A stretch of 43,986 nt of DNA from Candidatus Saganbacteria bacterium (GCA_009772965.1 WPAF01000017.1:1-43986); one strand, 5' to 3'; shown: positions 5,294-15,127, counted from the stretch's first letter. Numbers and translations: made by a program. The notes: a model not told the origin generated them from the sequence alone.

Positions 5294-6049
5294 ATGATTC
5301 AGGAAGATGCTCTTGTTCTTGACCAAAAGCAAATAAGCGATAAGTATTTTAAATTAACCCTAAAATCACAATTTATTTCCAACAACTCAAAGCCCGGACA
5401 ATTCGTAAATGTCAAAGTTTCTCCCAGTATTACCCCGCTTTTAAGGCGGCCTATTTCGATCCATAAAATAAACAAAGAAAATAACTCGTTCGATTTATTG
5501 TATGAAATTGTCGGGGCTGGCACAGAGATATTATCAAAAAGAAAAGTCGGCGAAAAAATCAGCGTCCTTGGCCCGTTGGGCAATGGCTTTACAATTAAAA
5601 ATACTCCCGCCTTATTGGTAGCCGGGGGCATGGGCGTCGCACCATTATATTTTCTTGCCGAAGAAATGAAAAAAGCTTCAATAGACGCTGTAATCCTTAT
5701 CGGCGGAAAAAGAAGCGACAGCATAAATTGTGAAGAAGACTTTAAAAAGCTGGGATTTAATGTGTTTGTGACTACCGAGGACGGGTCTAAAGGAGAAAAG
5801 GGTTTAATAATCAACCTTTTGAGAAATCATTTAAACAGGCAGGCAATTTATGCCTGCGGACCCAAAGCAATGCTTAAAGAAATATCAAAAATGGCAGCCC
5901 ATAAAAAAATCGGATGCCAGGTTTCAATGGAATCATACATGGCTTGCGGAATTGGATCATGCAAAGGATGCGCGGTAAAAACAAAAAGCGGCTATCAAAT
6001 GGCCTGCAAAGACGGCCCGGTATTTAACGCGGAGGAAATTATATGGTAA
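5294..6049 (+). CDS. pyrK: Dihydroorotate dehydrogenase electron-transfer subunit PyrK
   Basis: FAD and [2Fe-2S] subunit that passes electrons from dihydroorotate oxidation in PyrD to NAD in pyrimidine synthesis (cytoplasm). Visible are the flavin-binding LLRRPISIHKIN near residue 50, the nucleotide-binding LLVAGGMGVAPLYFLAEEMK near residue 110, and the C-terminal iron-sulfur site CGIGSCKGCAV...MAC (C-x4-C-x2-C-x11-C), typical of PyrK. At 251 aa it has the normal length. It overlaps pyrD by 7 bases and forms a two-gene operon. There is no Shine-Dalgarno site; a -10 box lies 7 bases before the start. This subunit marks the class 1B (NAD-linked) enzyme, common in anaerobes and Gram-positives. 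Confidence 0.92.
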   Translation: MIQEDALVLDQKQISDKYFKLTLKSQFISNNSKPGQFVNVKVSPSITPLLRRPISIHKINKENNSFDLLYEIVGAGTEILSKRKVGEKISVLGPLGNGFTIKNTPALLVAGGMGVAPLYFLAEEMKKASIDAVILIGGKRSDSINCEEDFKKLGFNVFVTTEDGSKGEKGLIINLLRNHLNRQAIYACGPKAMLKEISKMAAHKKIGCQVSMESYMACGIGSCKGCAVKTKSGYQMACKDGPVFNAEEIIW

Positions 6050-6888
6050 AAATCGCCGGCATTGAAATGAAAAATCCGGTCATGGCCGCGTCCGGGACAT
6101 TTGGAAATGAGTATTCAAAATTAATTGATATCAATAAGCTCGGCGCTGTTATTAGCAAAAGCGTTACACTAAAGCCAAAAGCGGGAAATCCCCCCCCCCG
6201 CATCTGTGAAACCCCTGCCGGCATGCTTAATAGCATTGGGCTTCAAAATGAAGGGCTTGATGCTTTTATTAAAACCACGATTCCCATGTTTTCTCTTTTT
6301 GAGGTGCCGTTAATTGTCAACGTGGCAGGTGAAACAATAGAAGAATATGTCCATATCTGCAAACAATTAAGCAAACACAGCACAGTTAAAGGATTAGAAT
6401 TAAACATCTCCTGCCCCAACGTGAAAAAGGGATGCATCACTTTTGGGATTGACCCAAAAGCCACTGAAAAATTGGTAAAAGCTGTGAGAAAATCAACCAA
6501 GCTTCCGCTCATAGTCAAGCTCACACCGAATGTGACAGACATTACTCAAATCGCAAAGGCGGCTGTTAAAGGCGGAGCTGATGTTTTATCTCTCATTAAC
6601 ACCGTCCTGGGAATGGCAATAGACATTAAAACCAAAAAGCCAAAATTGGCAAACATCACCGGCGGCTTATCAGGCCCGGCAATAAAACCAATTGCTATAA
6701 GAATGGTATATCAAACAGCACAAGCGGTAAAAGTTCCAATAATCGGGGTTGGCGGGATAACTACTGTTGAAGATGCGGTTGAGTTCTTTTATGCCGGCGC
6801 CTCGGCTATACAGGTTGGCACCGGAAGTTTTATTGATGCGCAGGCGATAATTAAAATTATCGAAGGGCTAAAAAGATATCAAATATAG
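6043..6888 (+). CDS. pyrD: Dihydroorotate dehydrogenase catalytic subunit PyrD
   Basis: Oxidises dihydroorotate to orotate, the fourth step of pyrimidine synthesis, with FMN. Visible are NPVMAASGTFG near the N-terminus, the substrate loop (SVTLKPKAGNPPPRICETPA, then GMLNSIGLQNEG), LELNISCPNVKKG with the catalytic cysteine of class 1 enzymes, the FMN-phosphate region GGLSGPAIKPIAIRMVYQ, and GVGGITTVEDAVEFFYAGAS. At 281 aa it is slightly shorter than the usual 300 or so. It follows pyrK with a 7-base overlap. A run of ten C (6190-6199) lies within the substrate-loop codons and is a possible slippage or sequencing-error site, though the frame is intact here. Confidence 0.93.
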   Translation: MVKIAGIEMKNPVMAASGTFGNEYSKLIDINKLGAVISKSVTLKPKAGNPPPRICETPAGMLNSIGLQNEGLDAFIKTTIPMFSLFEVPLIVNVAGETIEEYVHICKQLSKHSTVKGLELNISCPNVKKGCITFGIDPKATEKLVKAVRKSTKLPLIVKLTPNVTDITQIAKAAVKGGADVLSLINTVLGMAIDIKTKKPKLANITGGLSGPAIKPIAIRMVYQTAQAVKVPIIGVGGITTVEDAVEFFYAGASAIQVGTGSFIDAQAIIKIIEGLKRYQI

Positions 6889-7704
6889 TTAGTTGCTTCT
6901 CGTTCGATTTTTCAATTGAAGCAGAAAAATATAAGCAGGATCTCCCATATTAAATAATATAGTAGAAAGTTCTGTTCCATTAAATTTATTTTTTTCTTCA
7001 ATCCCAAGATAAGCGCCAAGAAGCTCAAGAATTTCTTTTTTCTTTTGCAGGCTATAATTTTTAATTACAGCATAGAAAGGTTGATAATACTTCCCCATAT
7101 TTGCCGCTATCATAGCGGCTTCTAGTTTTTGCTCGTAAGTCAATTCGATCTGAGGCTCTTCAACTTCTACTATTTTCGGTTTTTGCACAACTTGGAGAGG
7201 ACAATTTACTTTTTTGGGGACAGGAGTTGTTTCCTGGTTTTTTTCTTTTCTTTCTACAGGTTTTTTCCCATTTAAATAGGCGTCTCTAGCTTTGCTGGTG
7301 ATTATTTGTTGTTCTCTTACTGAAACAATATATTTCCCGTTTTGCGGCTCTCCTAATTCCTCAAAGAGGCTTTTATAATAAACTACCATGTATCTTATTA
7401 ATTCATCAACATTAGTCACTTTGCTATAGAGCTTTCCGCTCACGCCAAATATTTCAGGTACAGCAATTTCAAGCCCTCCATTGGTTTCCTGCCAAATAAG
7501 CTTTGCAGTGTTAAGAGGATTCGGGACATTTAACCAATGAATTAATGCATTAATCTGAGCATCATTAAATCCACCTAATAAAACATTTGCCGCACAGTTA
7601 CCAATATTCATTTTACTCAAAGCAGTTCTAGCTTGTGCTTTAAGTGTTTCGCTAACATATCTGGCATTTCTAATATTTGCAACAGAGCCAACACTAATTG
7701 CCAT
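6889..7704 (-). CDS. Unknown protein, 271 aa
   Basis: The start at 7704 (MAISVGSVANIRNARYVSET) is set by AAATGGAGGGGAATA directly before it; an extension to 7764 has no ribosome site. No signal peptide or membrane helix. The N-terminal part, to about residue 155, looks alpha/beta globular (NVLLGGFNDAQINALIHWLN). A linker of about 45 residues is rich in Lys, Glu, Pro and Val (KKPVERKEKNQETTPVPKKV). A C-terminal helical domain follows (YEQKLEAAMIAANMGKYYQP). Its stop directly abuts the pyrD stop, so the two genes converge without a gap. I do not recognise a family. Confidence 0.65.
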   Translation of the reverse strand: MAISVGSVANIRNARYVSETLKAQARTALSKMNIGNCAANVLLGGFNDAQINALIHWLNVPNPLNTAKLIWQETNGGLEIAVPEIFGVSGKLYSKVTNVDELIRYMVVYYKSLFEELGEPQNGKYIVSVREQQIITSKARDAYLNGKKPVERKEKNQETTPVPKKVNCPLQVVQKPKIVEVEEPQIELTYEQKLEAAMIAANMGKYYQPFYAVIKNYSLQKKKEILELLGAYLGIEEKNKFNGTELSTILFNMGDPAYIFLLQLKNRTRSN

Positions 7705-7817
7705 TATTCCCCTCCATTTGACCTTATATTTATCACTTTTATTTATCGTCAGGGGAATCAACAAATTTCACTTTTGGGGGATAATCTTCTATTAAGTTGT
7801 CAGACAATTATTTGAAA

Positions 7818-7943
7818 GAGCATATCAGGGCATCAGATTATCAGAAGGTAGGATACCAGAGTATCAGAGAATCAGGATTTAAAACCTGATATTCTGTTTG
7901 TCTGATTCCCTGCGTCCCGATAACCTGATATTCCGGTATGCTC
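7818..7943. repeat. ATCAG-unit inverted repeat, about 126 bp
   Basis: The left arm carries TATCAG/CATCAG/AATCAG units (GAGCATATCAGGGCATCAG, then ATTATCAG...GTATCAGAGAATCAGG). The right arm carries the complement (CCTGATATTCTG...CCTGATATTCCGGTATGCTC). The ends GAGCATA and TATGCTC pair, and the centre is ATCAGGATTTAAAACCTGAT. It lies between the site-2-protease stop and the start of the 271-aa gene. Bases 7765..7994 contain no gene. Confidence 0.65.
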
Positions 7944-7994
7944 AATATTCAAGGCAAAAGAAGAAAGAAAAAAAAACAATGATTAAAAGAAGTT

Positions 7995-8567
7995 TTAACC
8001 GCCCAATAATAATCGATAAAAGAAGTTAATTACAAAAAATAGGATCTCCTGCGTCGGAGGGAACATAATAATACCAATCAAGATAAAAAATCCGTATTTC
8101 TCCAAATTATACTGCCATTCAACAGGCAGATACTGGGTATAAATCCGGGAACCATCAAGCGGCGGTATCGGCAAAAGATTAAAAACCATCAATGCCAAAT
8201 TAATAAAAATCGCGCTCTGAAGCACTGTTGCCCATAAATAATTATTTATCGGGACTGTTTTAAATATTATCGCTAAAATCCAAGCAAGGATAAAATTTGA
8301 CACCGGTCCGCCCAAACCAACCAGCATCATCCCCTGGCTGGGATTTTTAAAATTATAGGGATTTATCGGCACCGGTTTTGCCCAGCCGATCTTTATTAAA
8401 ACCAACATAAGAAAACCTATGGGGTCAAGATGCGCGAGAGGATTTAATGTTAACCTGCCGGCCAGCCGCGGCGTTGGATCGCCCAAAACATCGGCCACTT
8501 TGGCATGCGCATACTCATGCATCGATATGCTGAATAAGACAACCGCGATTAAAATAATAAATTCCAT
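7995..8567 (-). CDS. Site-2 protease family (M50) membrane metalloprotease
   Basis: Membrane zinc protease, 190 aa. The metal-binding HEYAH lies at residues 17-21 in the first membrane helix. NPLAHLDPIG follows near residue 42, and the third metal ligand lies in NLLPIPPLDGSRI (N-x2-P-x-P-P-L-D-G). Several membrane segments are evident, including FNFILAW-type and FFILIGIIMF stretches. The short form without a PDZ domain belongs to the YwhC/SpoIVFB-like group, whose substrates are mostly unknown. It is the last gene of the dnaE-hisI-uvrA operon, starting 3 bases after the uvrA stop. Confidence 0.88.
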   Translation of the reverse strand: MEFIILIAVVLFSISMHEYAHAKVADVLGDPTPRLAGRLTLNPLAHLDPIGFLMLVLIKIGWAKPVPINPYNFKNPSQGMMLVGLGGPVSNFILAWILAIIFKTVPINNYLWATVLQSAIFINLALMVFNLLPIPPLDGSRIYTQYLPVEWQYNLEKYGFFILIGIIMFPPTQEILFFVINFFYRLLLGG

Positions 8568-8570
8568 ATT

Positions 8571-11387
8571 TTACAAAACCTTTTTCAAATATTTTCCGGT
8601 ATAACTTTTTGATATTTTGCTTACTTCAACAGGCGTTCCCGCCGCAACTATTTCACCGCCTTCATCCCCTCCCCCAGGCCCCAGGTCAATAATATGGTCG
8701 GCGGTTTTTATTACGTCAAGGTTATGTTCAATAACTATAACAGAATTTCCGGAATCGACCAAACGGTTAAGCACATTTAACAGCTTTTTTATATCATCAA
8801 AATGCAGGCCAGTGGTCGGCTCATCCAGCAAATAAAGCGTCCTTCCGGTTGAGCGCAAGGCAAGCTCCGTGGCCAGCTTTACCCTTTGCGCTTCGCCGCC
8901 CGAAAGAGTGGTGGCCGATTGCCCAAGCTTAATATAATTCAAGCCGACTTCCTTTAAAGTAATAAGTTTCCGTTGGATTTGGGGAATATTTTCAAAAAGT
9001 TCCAATGCTTCCTCTATTGTTGAGTTTAAGACTTCATAAATATTTTTACCTTTATAGTGAACTTCTAAAGTTTCCCGGTTATATCTTTTGCCCTTGCAAA
9101 CATCGCAGTTGACGTAAACATCAGGTAAAAAGTGCATTTCAATTTTTACCAGTCCGTCCCCATGGCAGGCCTCGCACCTTCCTCCTTTTACATTAAAAGA
9201 AAACCTGCCGGCCTGATACCCGCGGGTTTTAGCTTCCGGGGTTAAGGTGAAAAGATTTCTTATATGGTCAAAAACCCCTGTGTAGGTGGCGGGGTTGCTG
9301 CGGGGAGTCCTTCCAATCGGGCTCTGGTCAATAATGATAACTTTATCAATGTGTTCAAGCCCAACTATTTCTTTATGCGCGCCGGACTTGTCAATTGAGC
9401 GGTAAAACCTTTTCGCCAGCTCTTTGTAGAGGATGTCATTTATTAAAGAGCTTTTTCCTGAGCCTGACACGCCTGTCACACAGGTAAAAACTCCCAGAGG
9501 AAATGAAACATCAATATTTTTTAAATTATTATGCTTTGCCCCTTTAATTACAAGCGATTGTCCGTTTCCTTTTCTTTTTTCTTTTTTATAATCGATTATT
9601 TCCTGCCCGCCCAAATATTTTCCGGTAATAGATCTTTTTGCTGAAATTATATTTTCAACTGTCCCCGCGGCAATAATTTCTCCCCCATGCACCCCAGCCC
9701 CCGGGCCTATATCAACTAAAAAGTCTGCCTCCCTCATTGTTTCTTCATCATGTTCAACAATAATAACCGTATTGCCAAGATCCCTTAAGTTTTTTAATGA
9801 AGCTATTAAGCGCTGGTTATCTCTCTGGTGGAGCCCGATTGACGGCTCATCAAGGATGTAGAGCACTCCTACCAAGCCGGAACCAATTTGCGTCGCCAAC
9901 CTTGTCCTTTGCGCCTCGCCGCCCGATAAGGTGCTTGACTGGCGGTCAATCGTCACATAATCAAGCCCAACATCAATTAAAAACTTTAAGCGCTGTTTGA
10001 TTTCTTTTAAAATTTGCTTCGCGATAAATTGATGTTTTTCAGACAATTTGAGAAATTCAATAAACAGCAAGGCCTGTTTTATCGAAAGGTGTGATACTTC
10101 AGCGATTGATTTGCCGCCAATTGTCACCGCCAAGCTTTCGGGGCGCAATCTTAATCCTTTGCAGGTACTGCAGGGGATGGAACTCATAAACCTGTAAAGC
10201 CAATACCTGACATTCTCTGATTTTGTTTCCACGTATCTTCGCTTGAGATTATTGACCACTCCTTCATATTCACCCTCGTACTCCCAATAACCCTTTTGCA
10301 TGACATGTTTAAATTTTAGGGGTTTTGGCGAACCATAAAGGATAGAATTTACCTGTTCCTTGTTTAGTTTATTTATAGGCGTTTTCATATCAAAGCCATA
10401 TGCCTCTCCCAGAGCCTCAAGCTTTGTCAAATAATATGACGCTGATTCTCCCCAGGGGCTGATTGCGCCATCTGAAAGAGTCAAATTTTTATTGGGAATG
10501 ACCAGGTCGGGATCAAATTCAAGCTTGTCCCCAAGCCCGCTGCAGTCAGGACAGGCACCATAAGGAGTATTAAAAGAAAAAATCCTGGGAGTTATTTCAT
10601 CAAGGCTTATATTGCATGACGGGCAGGTAAATTTTTCAGAGTATAAATCCTCTTTAGTTTTCTTTCCTTCACCCCGGCTTACAATCAATAAGCCGTTTCC
10701 AAACCTTAAGGCGGTTTCAACTGATTCAACTAATCTCCTGCGTGATTCATCTTTTAAAATTATGCGGTCAACAATTATGTCAATATTATGCTTTTTCTTT
10801 TTGTCTAATACGGGAACATCCGGCAATTCATAGGTTTTGCCGTCAATCCTGACTCGGATAAACCCGTCTTTTTGGATATCAGAAAAAAGGTCTTTATACT
10901 CACCTTTTCTTCCCCTGATTACAGGCGAAAGGATAGATATTCTTTCTCCTTTCGGCAGGTAAAAAATCTGGTCAACAATCTGTTCCGGCGTTTGCTTTGC
11001 TATCGCTTTATGGCATTTGGGGCAATGGGGAATGCCAATGCTTGCGAATAGCAGACGCATATAATCATAAATTTCTGTGACAGTTCCAACGGTTGATCTT
11101 GGGTTTCTTGACGGAGCTTTTTGGTCAATTGATATTGCGGGAGATAATCCTTCTATCTGGTCAACATCCGGTTTTTGCATCTGTTCGAGAAATTGGCGGG
11201 CATAGGCAGACAAAGATTCAACATATCTTCTCTGCCCTTCAGCATAAATTGTATCAAACGCCAAAGAAGATTTGCCCGACCCTGAAATTCCGGTAAAAAC
11301 AATCAGCTTATTCCTGGGAATTTCAAGGTTTACATTTTTTAAGTTATGTTCTCTAGCGCCTTTTATGATTATCTTATCTGAGTTCAT
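8571..11387 (-). CDS. uvrA: UvrABC excision nuclease subunit A
   Basis: DNA damage recognition ATPase of nucleotide excision repair, 938 aa (normal length). The first Walker A is [10 protein letters not shown] at residues 33-42; the second is [11 protein letters not shown] in the C-terminal half. ABC signatures are [13 protein letters not shown] and [13 protein letters not shown], followed by [12 protein letters not shown] and [13 protein letters not shown] zinc site is visible in [20 protein letters not shown], then CDVCKGKRY, and another in CPKCH...CPSC. It begins at the base next to the hisI stop and runs into the site-2 protease gene, so it is co-transcribed with dnaE and hisI. Confidence 0.97.
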   Translation of the reverse strand: MNSDKIIIKGAREHNLKNVNLEIPRNKLIVFTGISGSGKSSLAFDTIYAEGQRRYVESLSAYARQFLEQMQKPDVDQIEGLSPAISIDQKAPSRNPRSTVGTVTEIYDYMRLLFASIGIPHCPKCHKAIAKQTPEQIVDQIFYLPKGERISILSPVIRGRKGEYKDLFSDIQKDGFIRVRIDGKTYELPDVPVLDKKKKHNIDIIVDRIILKDESRRRLVESVETALRFGNGLLIVSRGEGKKTKEDLYSEKFTCPSCNISLDEITPRIFSFNTPYGACPDCSGLGDKLEFDPDLVIPNKNLTLSDGAISPWGESASYYLTKLEALGEAYGFDMKTPINKLNKEQVNSILYGSPKPLKFKHVMQKGYWEYEGEYEGVVNNLKRRYVETKSENVRYWLYRFMSSIPCSTCKGLRLRPESLAVTIGGKSIAEVSHLSIKQALLFIEFLKLSEKHQFIAKQILKEIKQRLKFLIDVGLDYVTIDRQSSTLSGGEAQRTRLATQIGSGLVGVLYILDEPSIGLHQRDNQRLIASLKNLRDLGNTVIIVEHDEETMREADFLVDIGPGAGVHGGEIIAAGTVENIISAKRSITGKYLGGQEIIDYKKEKRKGNGQSLVIKGAKHNNLKNIDVSFPLGVFTCVTGVSGSGKSSLINDILYKELAKRFYRSIDKSGAHKEIVGLEHIDKVIIIDQSPIGRTPRSNPATYTGVFDHIRNLFTLTPEAKTRGYQAGRFSFNVKGGRCEACHGDGLVKIEMHFLPDVYVNCDVCKGKRYNRETLEVHYKGKNIYEVLNSTIEEALELFENIPQIQRKLITLKEVGLNYIKLGQSATTLSGGEAQRVKLATELALRSTGRTLYLLDEPTTGLHFDDIKKLLNVLNRLVDSGNSVIVIEHNLDVIKTADHIIDLGPGGGDEGGEIVAAGTPVEVSKISKSYTGKYLKKVL

Positions 11388-11696
11388 TTAAATAATCTTA
11401 TTAAAGAAACAGCTTCTATTGCCCGTATGGCAGGCAATGTTTCCCACCTGCTCAACTTTTGCCAGCAGGGTATCCGCGTCGCAGTCATAAAAAAGCTCTT
11501 TTACTTTTTGGATGTGGCCGGAGGTGTCGCCTTTGTGCCAAAGCTCCTTGCGCGATCGGCTCCAATACCACATTTCTTTTGTCTCAAGCGTTTTTTTATA
11601 TGATTCTTCATTCATGTAAGCCAGCATTAAAACCACGCTATCCTTGTAGTCCTGCACAATAACAGGTATCAATCCTTTTTCGTCAAACTTTAGCAT
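11388..11696 (-). CDS. hisI: Phosphoribosyl-AMP cyclohydrolase
   Basis: Opens the adenine ring of phosphoribosyl-AMP in histidine synthesis. At 102 aa it is the single-domain HisI without the HisE domain. Conserved features are [35 protein letters not shown], the metal site [11 protein letters not shown], and [10 protein letters not shown] near the C-terminus, with the zinc-binding cysteines. It lies between dnaE (3-base gap) and uvrA (no gap), away from other his genes, an unusual operon partner for replication and repair genes. Confidence 0.95.
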   Translation of the reverse strand: MLKFDEKGLIPVIVQDYKDSVVLMLAYMNEESYKKTLETKEMWYWSRSRKELWHKGDTSGHIQKVKELFYDCDADTLLAKVEQVGNIACHTGNRSCFFNKII

Positions 11697-11699
11697 AAT

Positions 11700-12160
11700 T
11701 CATCCCCTTTTAACATGTTTAAAATCCACCCTTACCGCACCTGTACCCAAAAGCTCTTCAATTTGGGCTACTAATTCAGGATTTATATCTGCCCGGTATT
11801 TACTTGATATTAACTTGCTTTCATAATATATTACCACAGGTTCGTCCCCTTTAAAAAACAAAAGTATTTCTTTTAACCTTTCAAGTACCGTCTTTTCCTT
11901 GATGTCAATTATCTCAATCACCAGCGACCGCACTTTTTCTAGCTCCGCCAGGGGCTCAACGCTGTCTACCATAATATTAAATTCATCTGTCCTGGCGTCC
12001 CTATTGAGCCGGCCTTTTATTATTACAACCGAGTCTTCAATCAGGCACGACTGAAATTTGTCATAAGCTTTTGGAAAAACAACAAGCGGAATTGATCCGG
12101 TAAGGTCTTCAAGGTTTGCAAGCATCATCAAATCGCCCTTTTTTGTGTTTATTTTTCGGC
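11700..12160 (-). pseudogene. dnaE: C-terminal part of dnaE in a shifted frame
   Basis: Continues the polymerase III alpha subunit after the frame break near 12152-12156. The segment begins INTKKGDLMMLANLEDLTGS, the start of the OB-fold domain, and goes through VVFPKAYDKF and the C-terminal tail to TAA at 11700. The frame is one base off from the main dnaE frame. Removing one A from the A5 run at 12152-12156 would join the two parts as VPKINTKKGD. The frame is open upstream to 12335, but that part is only a shadow of dnaE. It could be translated separately from an internal ATG (MMLANLED), or reached by frameshifting. Confidence 0.75.
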
Positions 12161-15042
12161 ACAGGCATTGAAATATATAAGCCCAGTAGTTCTTTTTCCA
12201 TTTTAAGAAGTTCTTTTGGCGAAATATCGGGGACTTCAATATTTTCAAAATCCGCATCAGGCCGATAAGACGGCATGGCCTGGGGCGAAAAATCAAATAG
12301 CGCGCTCTGCCCGTTTGCTTTTTCTTTTTGCTCAATATTCGCGCGGTCTAATATTTTTTCAAAAACTGCCAGCAAATATGCCCTGCTTTTGCCAAACGAA
12401 TCAAGCGCTCCAGATTTAATCAGGCTTTCTATTACTTTTTTATTGCACGCGCGAGTATCAATCCGTAGGCAAAAATCCATTAAAGATTTAAACGCCCCAT
12501 CCTTACGGCGCGCTTCAATTATTGAATCTATCGCCCCCACCCCCACATTTTTTACCGCAGTCAGCCCAAACCGGACTCCATCTTCAACTACGGTAAAATT
12601 CTTATAGCTCTGGTTAACATCCGGCGGCAAAACCTTATGCCCCATCCTTTGGGAATCGGCAATATACATGGTAATCTTATCGGTGTTTCCCATAACTGAG
12701 GTTAAAAGCGCGGCCATAAATTCTTTGGGATAATTGGCTTTAAGATACGCTGTTTGATATGAGATAAATGCGTAAGAAGTTGAATGCGATTTATTAAAGC
12801 CGTAGCCGGCAAATTTTGCGCAAAGGTTGAAGAGCTCGGCCGCTTTATGCTTTGAAACCCCTCTTTTAACCGCTCCCTCAATAAACCGCTCCTTCTGCTC
12901 AGCCATTTCTTTAACTTTCTTTTTGCCCATGGCAGAACGCAAAACATCAGCTTGTCCCATGGTAAAGCCCGCGATTTTACTGGCTATTTCCATCACTTGC
13001 TCTTGATAAAGAATTACACCATAAGTTTCATGCAGGATCGGCTTAAGCTCAGCCAGCTCATACCGCACTTCTACCTTTTTATGTTTTCTTTTGACATAAT
13101 CCTCAACCATCCCCGATTCAAGCGGGCCCGGGCGGTATAGGGCTAAAAGGGCGACAATTTCTTCAAAGCTGTCGGGCTGAAGGTCTTTTATCAGCCCCCG
13201 CATGCCGCGCGATTCAAGCTGGAATATTCCTGCCGTTTCAGCAGACCTAAATAATGAAAATGTTTTTTGATCATCCAATGGAATTTTGTTTAAATCAATA
13301 TCTATCCCTCTTGTATGCTTAATAATGTTTACCGCGCCTAAAAGCATGGTAAGCGTCCGCAACCCTAAAAAGTCCATCTTTAAAAGACCGATTTTTTCCA
13401 GATCCGACATTTCAAACTGCGTGACAATCGCATTTTCATCTAATTTTTGAAGAGGGACGTATTCCACAAGAGGAAGCTTGGAAATAACTATGCCCGCGGC
13501 ATGGACCGACGCATGGCGCGACAAGCCTTCAATCTTTTTTGCGGTTTCAAGGAGATTTTTAACCTTTGGATCTTTTTCATACGCCGCTTTAAATTCTTTA
13601 TTTGTTTCAAGCCCCTTATCAATCGTCATGTCGGGGCCAAATGGAATCATTTTGGCAATGCGGTCAACTTCAGCAAGAGGAATCTGCATTACCCTGCCAA
13701 CATCCCTAATTGATCCGCGCGCCGCCATAGTTCCAAAAGTCACAATCTGGGCAACATGGTCTTTGCCGTATTTGCGGGTAACATAATCAATTACTTCCTG
13801 CCTTCTTTCAAAACAAAAATCAATATCTATATCAGGCATGGAGATTCGTTCAAGATTTAAAAATCTTTCAAAGATTAATCCGTATTTTAAGGGGTCGACA
13901 TTGGTGATATTTAGAGAGTAAGAAACTATGCTCCCCGCCGCAGATCCCCTGCCCGGACCAACAGGGATATTATTGCTTTTCGCGTAATTGATAAAATCTT
14001 CCACAATTAAAAAATACGGGGCGTATCCCATTTTTTCAATGGTATAAAGCTCGTATTTTACCCGATCGTTAATTTCGGGCGGTATTTTAACTTTGTTGTC
14101 AATTTCTGTCCCATACTTTTGGCCTATCCCGTCCCAAACCTTTTTTTCAAGAAAAGTATCGGGGGTTTCTCCTTTTGGCACATTAAAATCCGGTAGTATA
14201 AGCTTGCCGATTTCAAGCTCAGCATTGCACTTTTCCGCAATTTCCAAAGTATTTGTCACCGCTTCTTCAAGCCCTGAAAATATTTTTTGCATCTCATGGG
14301 CGGATTTCAAATAAAACTCGTTCCCGCTAAACTTTAAACGGTTTTCTTTTTCAAGGAAATTGCCTGTGCCTATGCATAAGAGGACATCCTGTCCGTATGC
14401 GTCTTCTTTGTGTATGTAATGGGCGTCGTTTGTAGCGGCCAGCTTTATTTCAAACTTCCTGCTCAAATCAATCAATTGAGGATTTATTTTTTTCTGTTCC
14501 TCCAGCCCGTTATCCATAATCTCAAGATAAAAATCATCGCCAAAAATGTTTTTATGCCACTTTGCTATTTCTTCCGCTTTTTTAATTTCTCCTGATAAGA
14601 GAATTTTGGGTATTTCCCCGGCCAAACAGCCGGAAAGGACAACCAGTCCACTGCTGTATTTTTCAAGAATTTCTTTATCAATCCTTGGCTTTTGGTAAAA
14701 CCCTTCAATTGACGCCAACGATACAAGCTTTAATAGATTGCGGTATCCTTCATTATTTTTTGCCAGCAAGGTCAAATGGTAAGGAGACCTGTCCTCCCTT
14801 GTTTCTTTATCAAGGCGCGAACGGTGCGCCAAATACACTTCACAGCCTAAAATCGGCTTTATGCCATGTTCTTTCGCTTTTAAGAAAAATTTTACTTCCG
14901 CGTACATATTGCCATGGTCTGTCAGCGCCACTGCTTTCATGCCAAGGTCTTTGGTTCTTTTAATAATATCTTCAACCCGGCTCATTCCGTCAAGCAGGCT
15001 GAATTCAGAATGGGTATGAAGGTGCACAAAATTGTGAGGCAT
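12109..15042 (-). CDS. dnaE: DNA polymerase III alpha subunit, main part (frame-broken)
   Basis: Replicative DNA polymerase. The N-terminal PHP domain is visible (VHLHTHSEFSLLDGMS, VALTDHGNMYAEVKFF). The catalytic aspartates lie in PDIDIDFCFERR at residues 403-414, and the fingers region includes IFQLESRGMRGLIKDLQPD. The helix-hairpin-helix region is present. At the C-terminus LLKMEKELLGLYIS should be followed by GHP and about 40 residues leading to the OB domain. Instead it runs straight into MPVPKNKHKKGR and stops, so an internal block is missing and the OB domain lies in another frame (see the 11700 entry). Joined, the protein would be about 1113 aa against the usual 1150 or more. A -10 box lies 10 bases before the ATG. 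Confidence 0.93.
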   Translation of the reverse strand: MPHNFVHLHTHSEFSLLDGMSRVEDIIKRTKDLGMKAVALTDHGNMYAEVKFFLKAKEHGIKPILGCEVYLAHRSRLDKETREDRSPYHLTLLAKNNEGYRNLLKLVSLASIEGFYQKPRIDKEILEKYSSGLVVLSGCLAGEIPKILLSGEIKKAEEIAKWHKNIFGDDFYLEIMDNGLEEQKKINPQLIDLSRKFEIKLAATNDAHYIHKEDAYGQDVLLCIGTGNFLEKENRLKFSGNEFYLKSAHEMQKIFSGLEEAVTNTLEIAEKCNAELEIGKLILPDFNVPKGETPDTFLEKKVWDGIGQKYGTEIDNKVKIPPEINDRVKYELYTIEKMGYAPYFLIVEDFINYAKSNNIPVGPGRGSAAGSIVSYSLNITNVDPLKYGLIFERFLNLERISMPDIDIDFCFERRQEVIDYVTRKYGKDHVAQIVTFGTMAARGSIRDVGRVMQIPLAEVDRIAKMIPFGPDMTIDKGLETNKEFKAAYEKDPKVKNLLETAKKIEGLSRHASVHAAGIVISKLPLVEYVPLQKLDENAIVTQFEMSDLEKIGLLKMDFLGLRTLTMLLGAVNIIKHTRGIDIDLNKIPLDDQKTFSLFRSAETAGIFQLESRGMRGLIKDLQPDSFEEIVALLALYRPGPLESGMVEDYVKRKHKKVEVRYELAELKPILHETYGVILYQEQVMEIASKIAGFTMGQADVLRSAMGKKKVKEMAEQKERFIEGAVKRGVSKHKAAELFNLCAKFAGYGFNKSHSTSYAFISYQTAYLKANYPKEFMAALLTSVMGNTDKITMYIADSQRMGHKVLPPDVNQSYKNFTVVEDGVRFGLTAVKNVGVGAIDSIIEARRKDGAFKSLMDFCLRIDTRACNKKVIESLIKSGALDSFGKSRAYLLAVFEKILDRANIEQKEKANGQSALFDFSPQAMPSYRPDADFENIEVPDISPKELLKMEKELLGLYISMPVPKNKHKKGRFDDACKP

Positions 15043-15052
15043 AAGGAATTAA

Positions 15053-15058
15053 ATTATA
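15053..15058 (-). promoter_or_regulatory. Extended -10 promoter of the dnaE operon
   Basis: TGTTATAAT on the minus strand (TATAAT at 15053-15058), with TTTCCA 17 bases upstream (15076-15081). The -10 ends 10 bases before the dnaE ATG, leaving only a 3-4 base leader. The region overlaps the terminator hairpin of the upstream small gene. Confidence 0.55.
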
Positions 15059-15060
15059 AC

Positions 15061-15110
15061 AAAAAAGGCCGCTTCTGGAAAGGATTATACTTTCCTTAAA
15101 CGGCCTTATT
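15061..15110 (-). terminator. Rho-independent terminator of the zinc-ribbon gene
   Basis: On the minus strand AAGGCCG (complement of 15101-15107) pairs with CGGCCTT (complement of 15065-15071), with an inner GGAAAG/CTTTCC pair, followed by TTTTTT. It lies just after the stop of the 48-aa gene at 15128 and just before the dnaE promoter. Confidence 0.7.
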
Positions 15111-15127
15111 AGCTAGCTAATAAAAGA

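Noticed and set aside
7818-7943. CRISPR array
   Set aside because: Units are 5-8 bases with irregular spacing and reverse in the second half; there are no constant-length repeats or spacers and no cas genes.
12130-12156. Programmed -1 frameshift at the AAAAAAG of dnaE
   Set aside because: The OB-domain frame requires +1 (or -2). A -1 shift there meets a stop within a few codons.
11700-12335. Separate gene beginning at 12335 (SKKKKQTGRARYLIF...)
   Set aside because: The first 58 or so codons are an out-of-frame shadow of dnaE; homology to the OB domain starts only near 12160.
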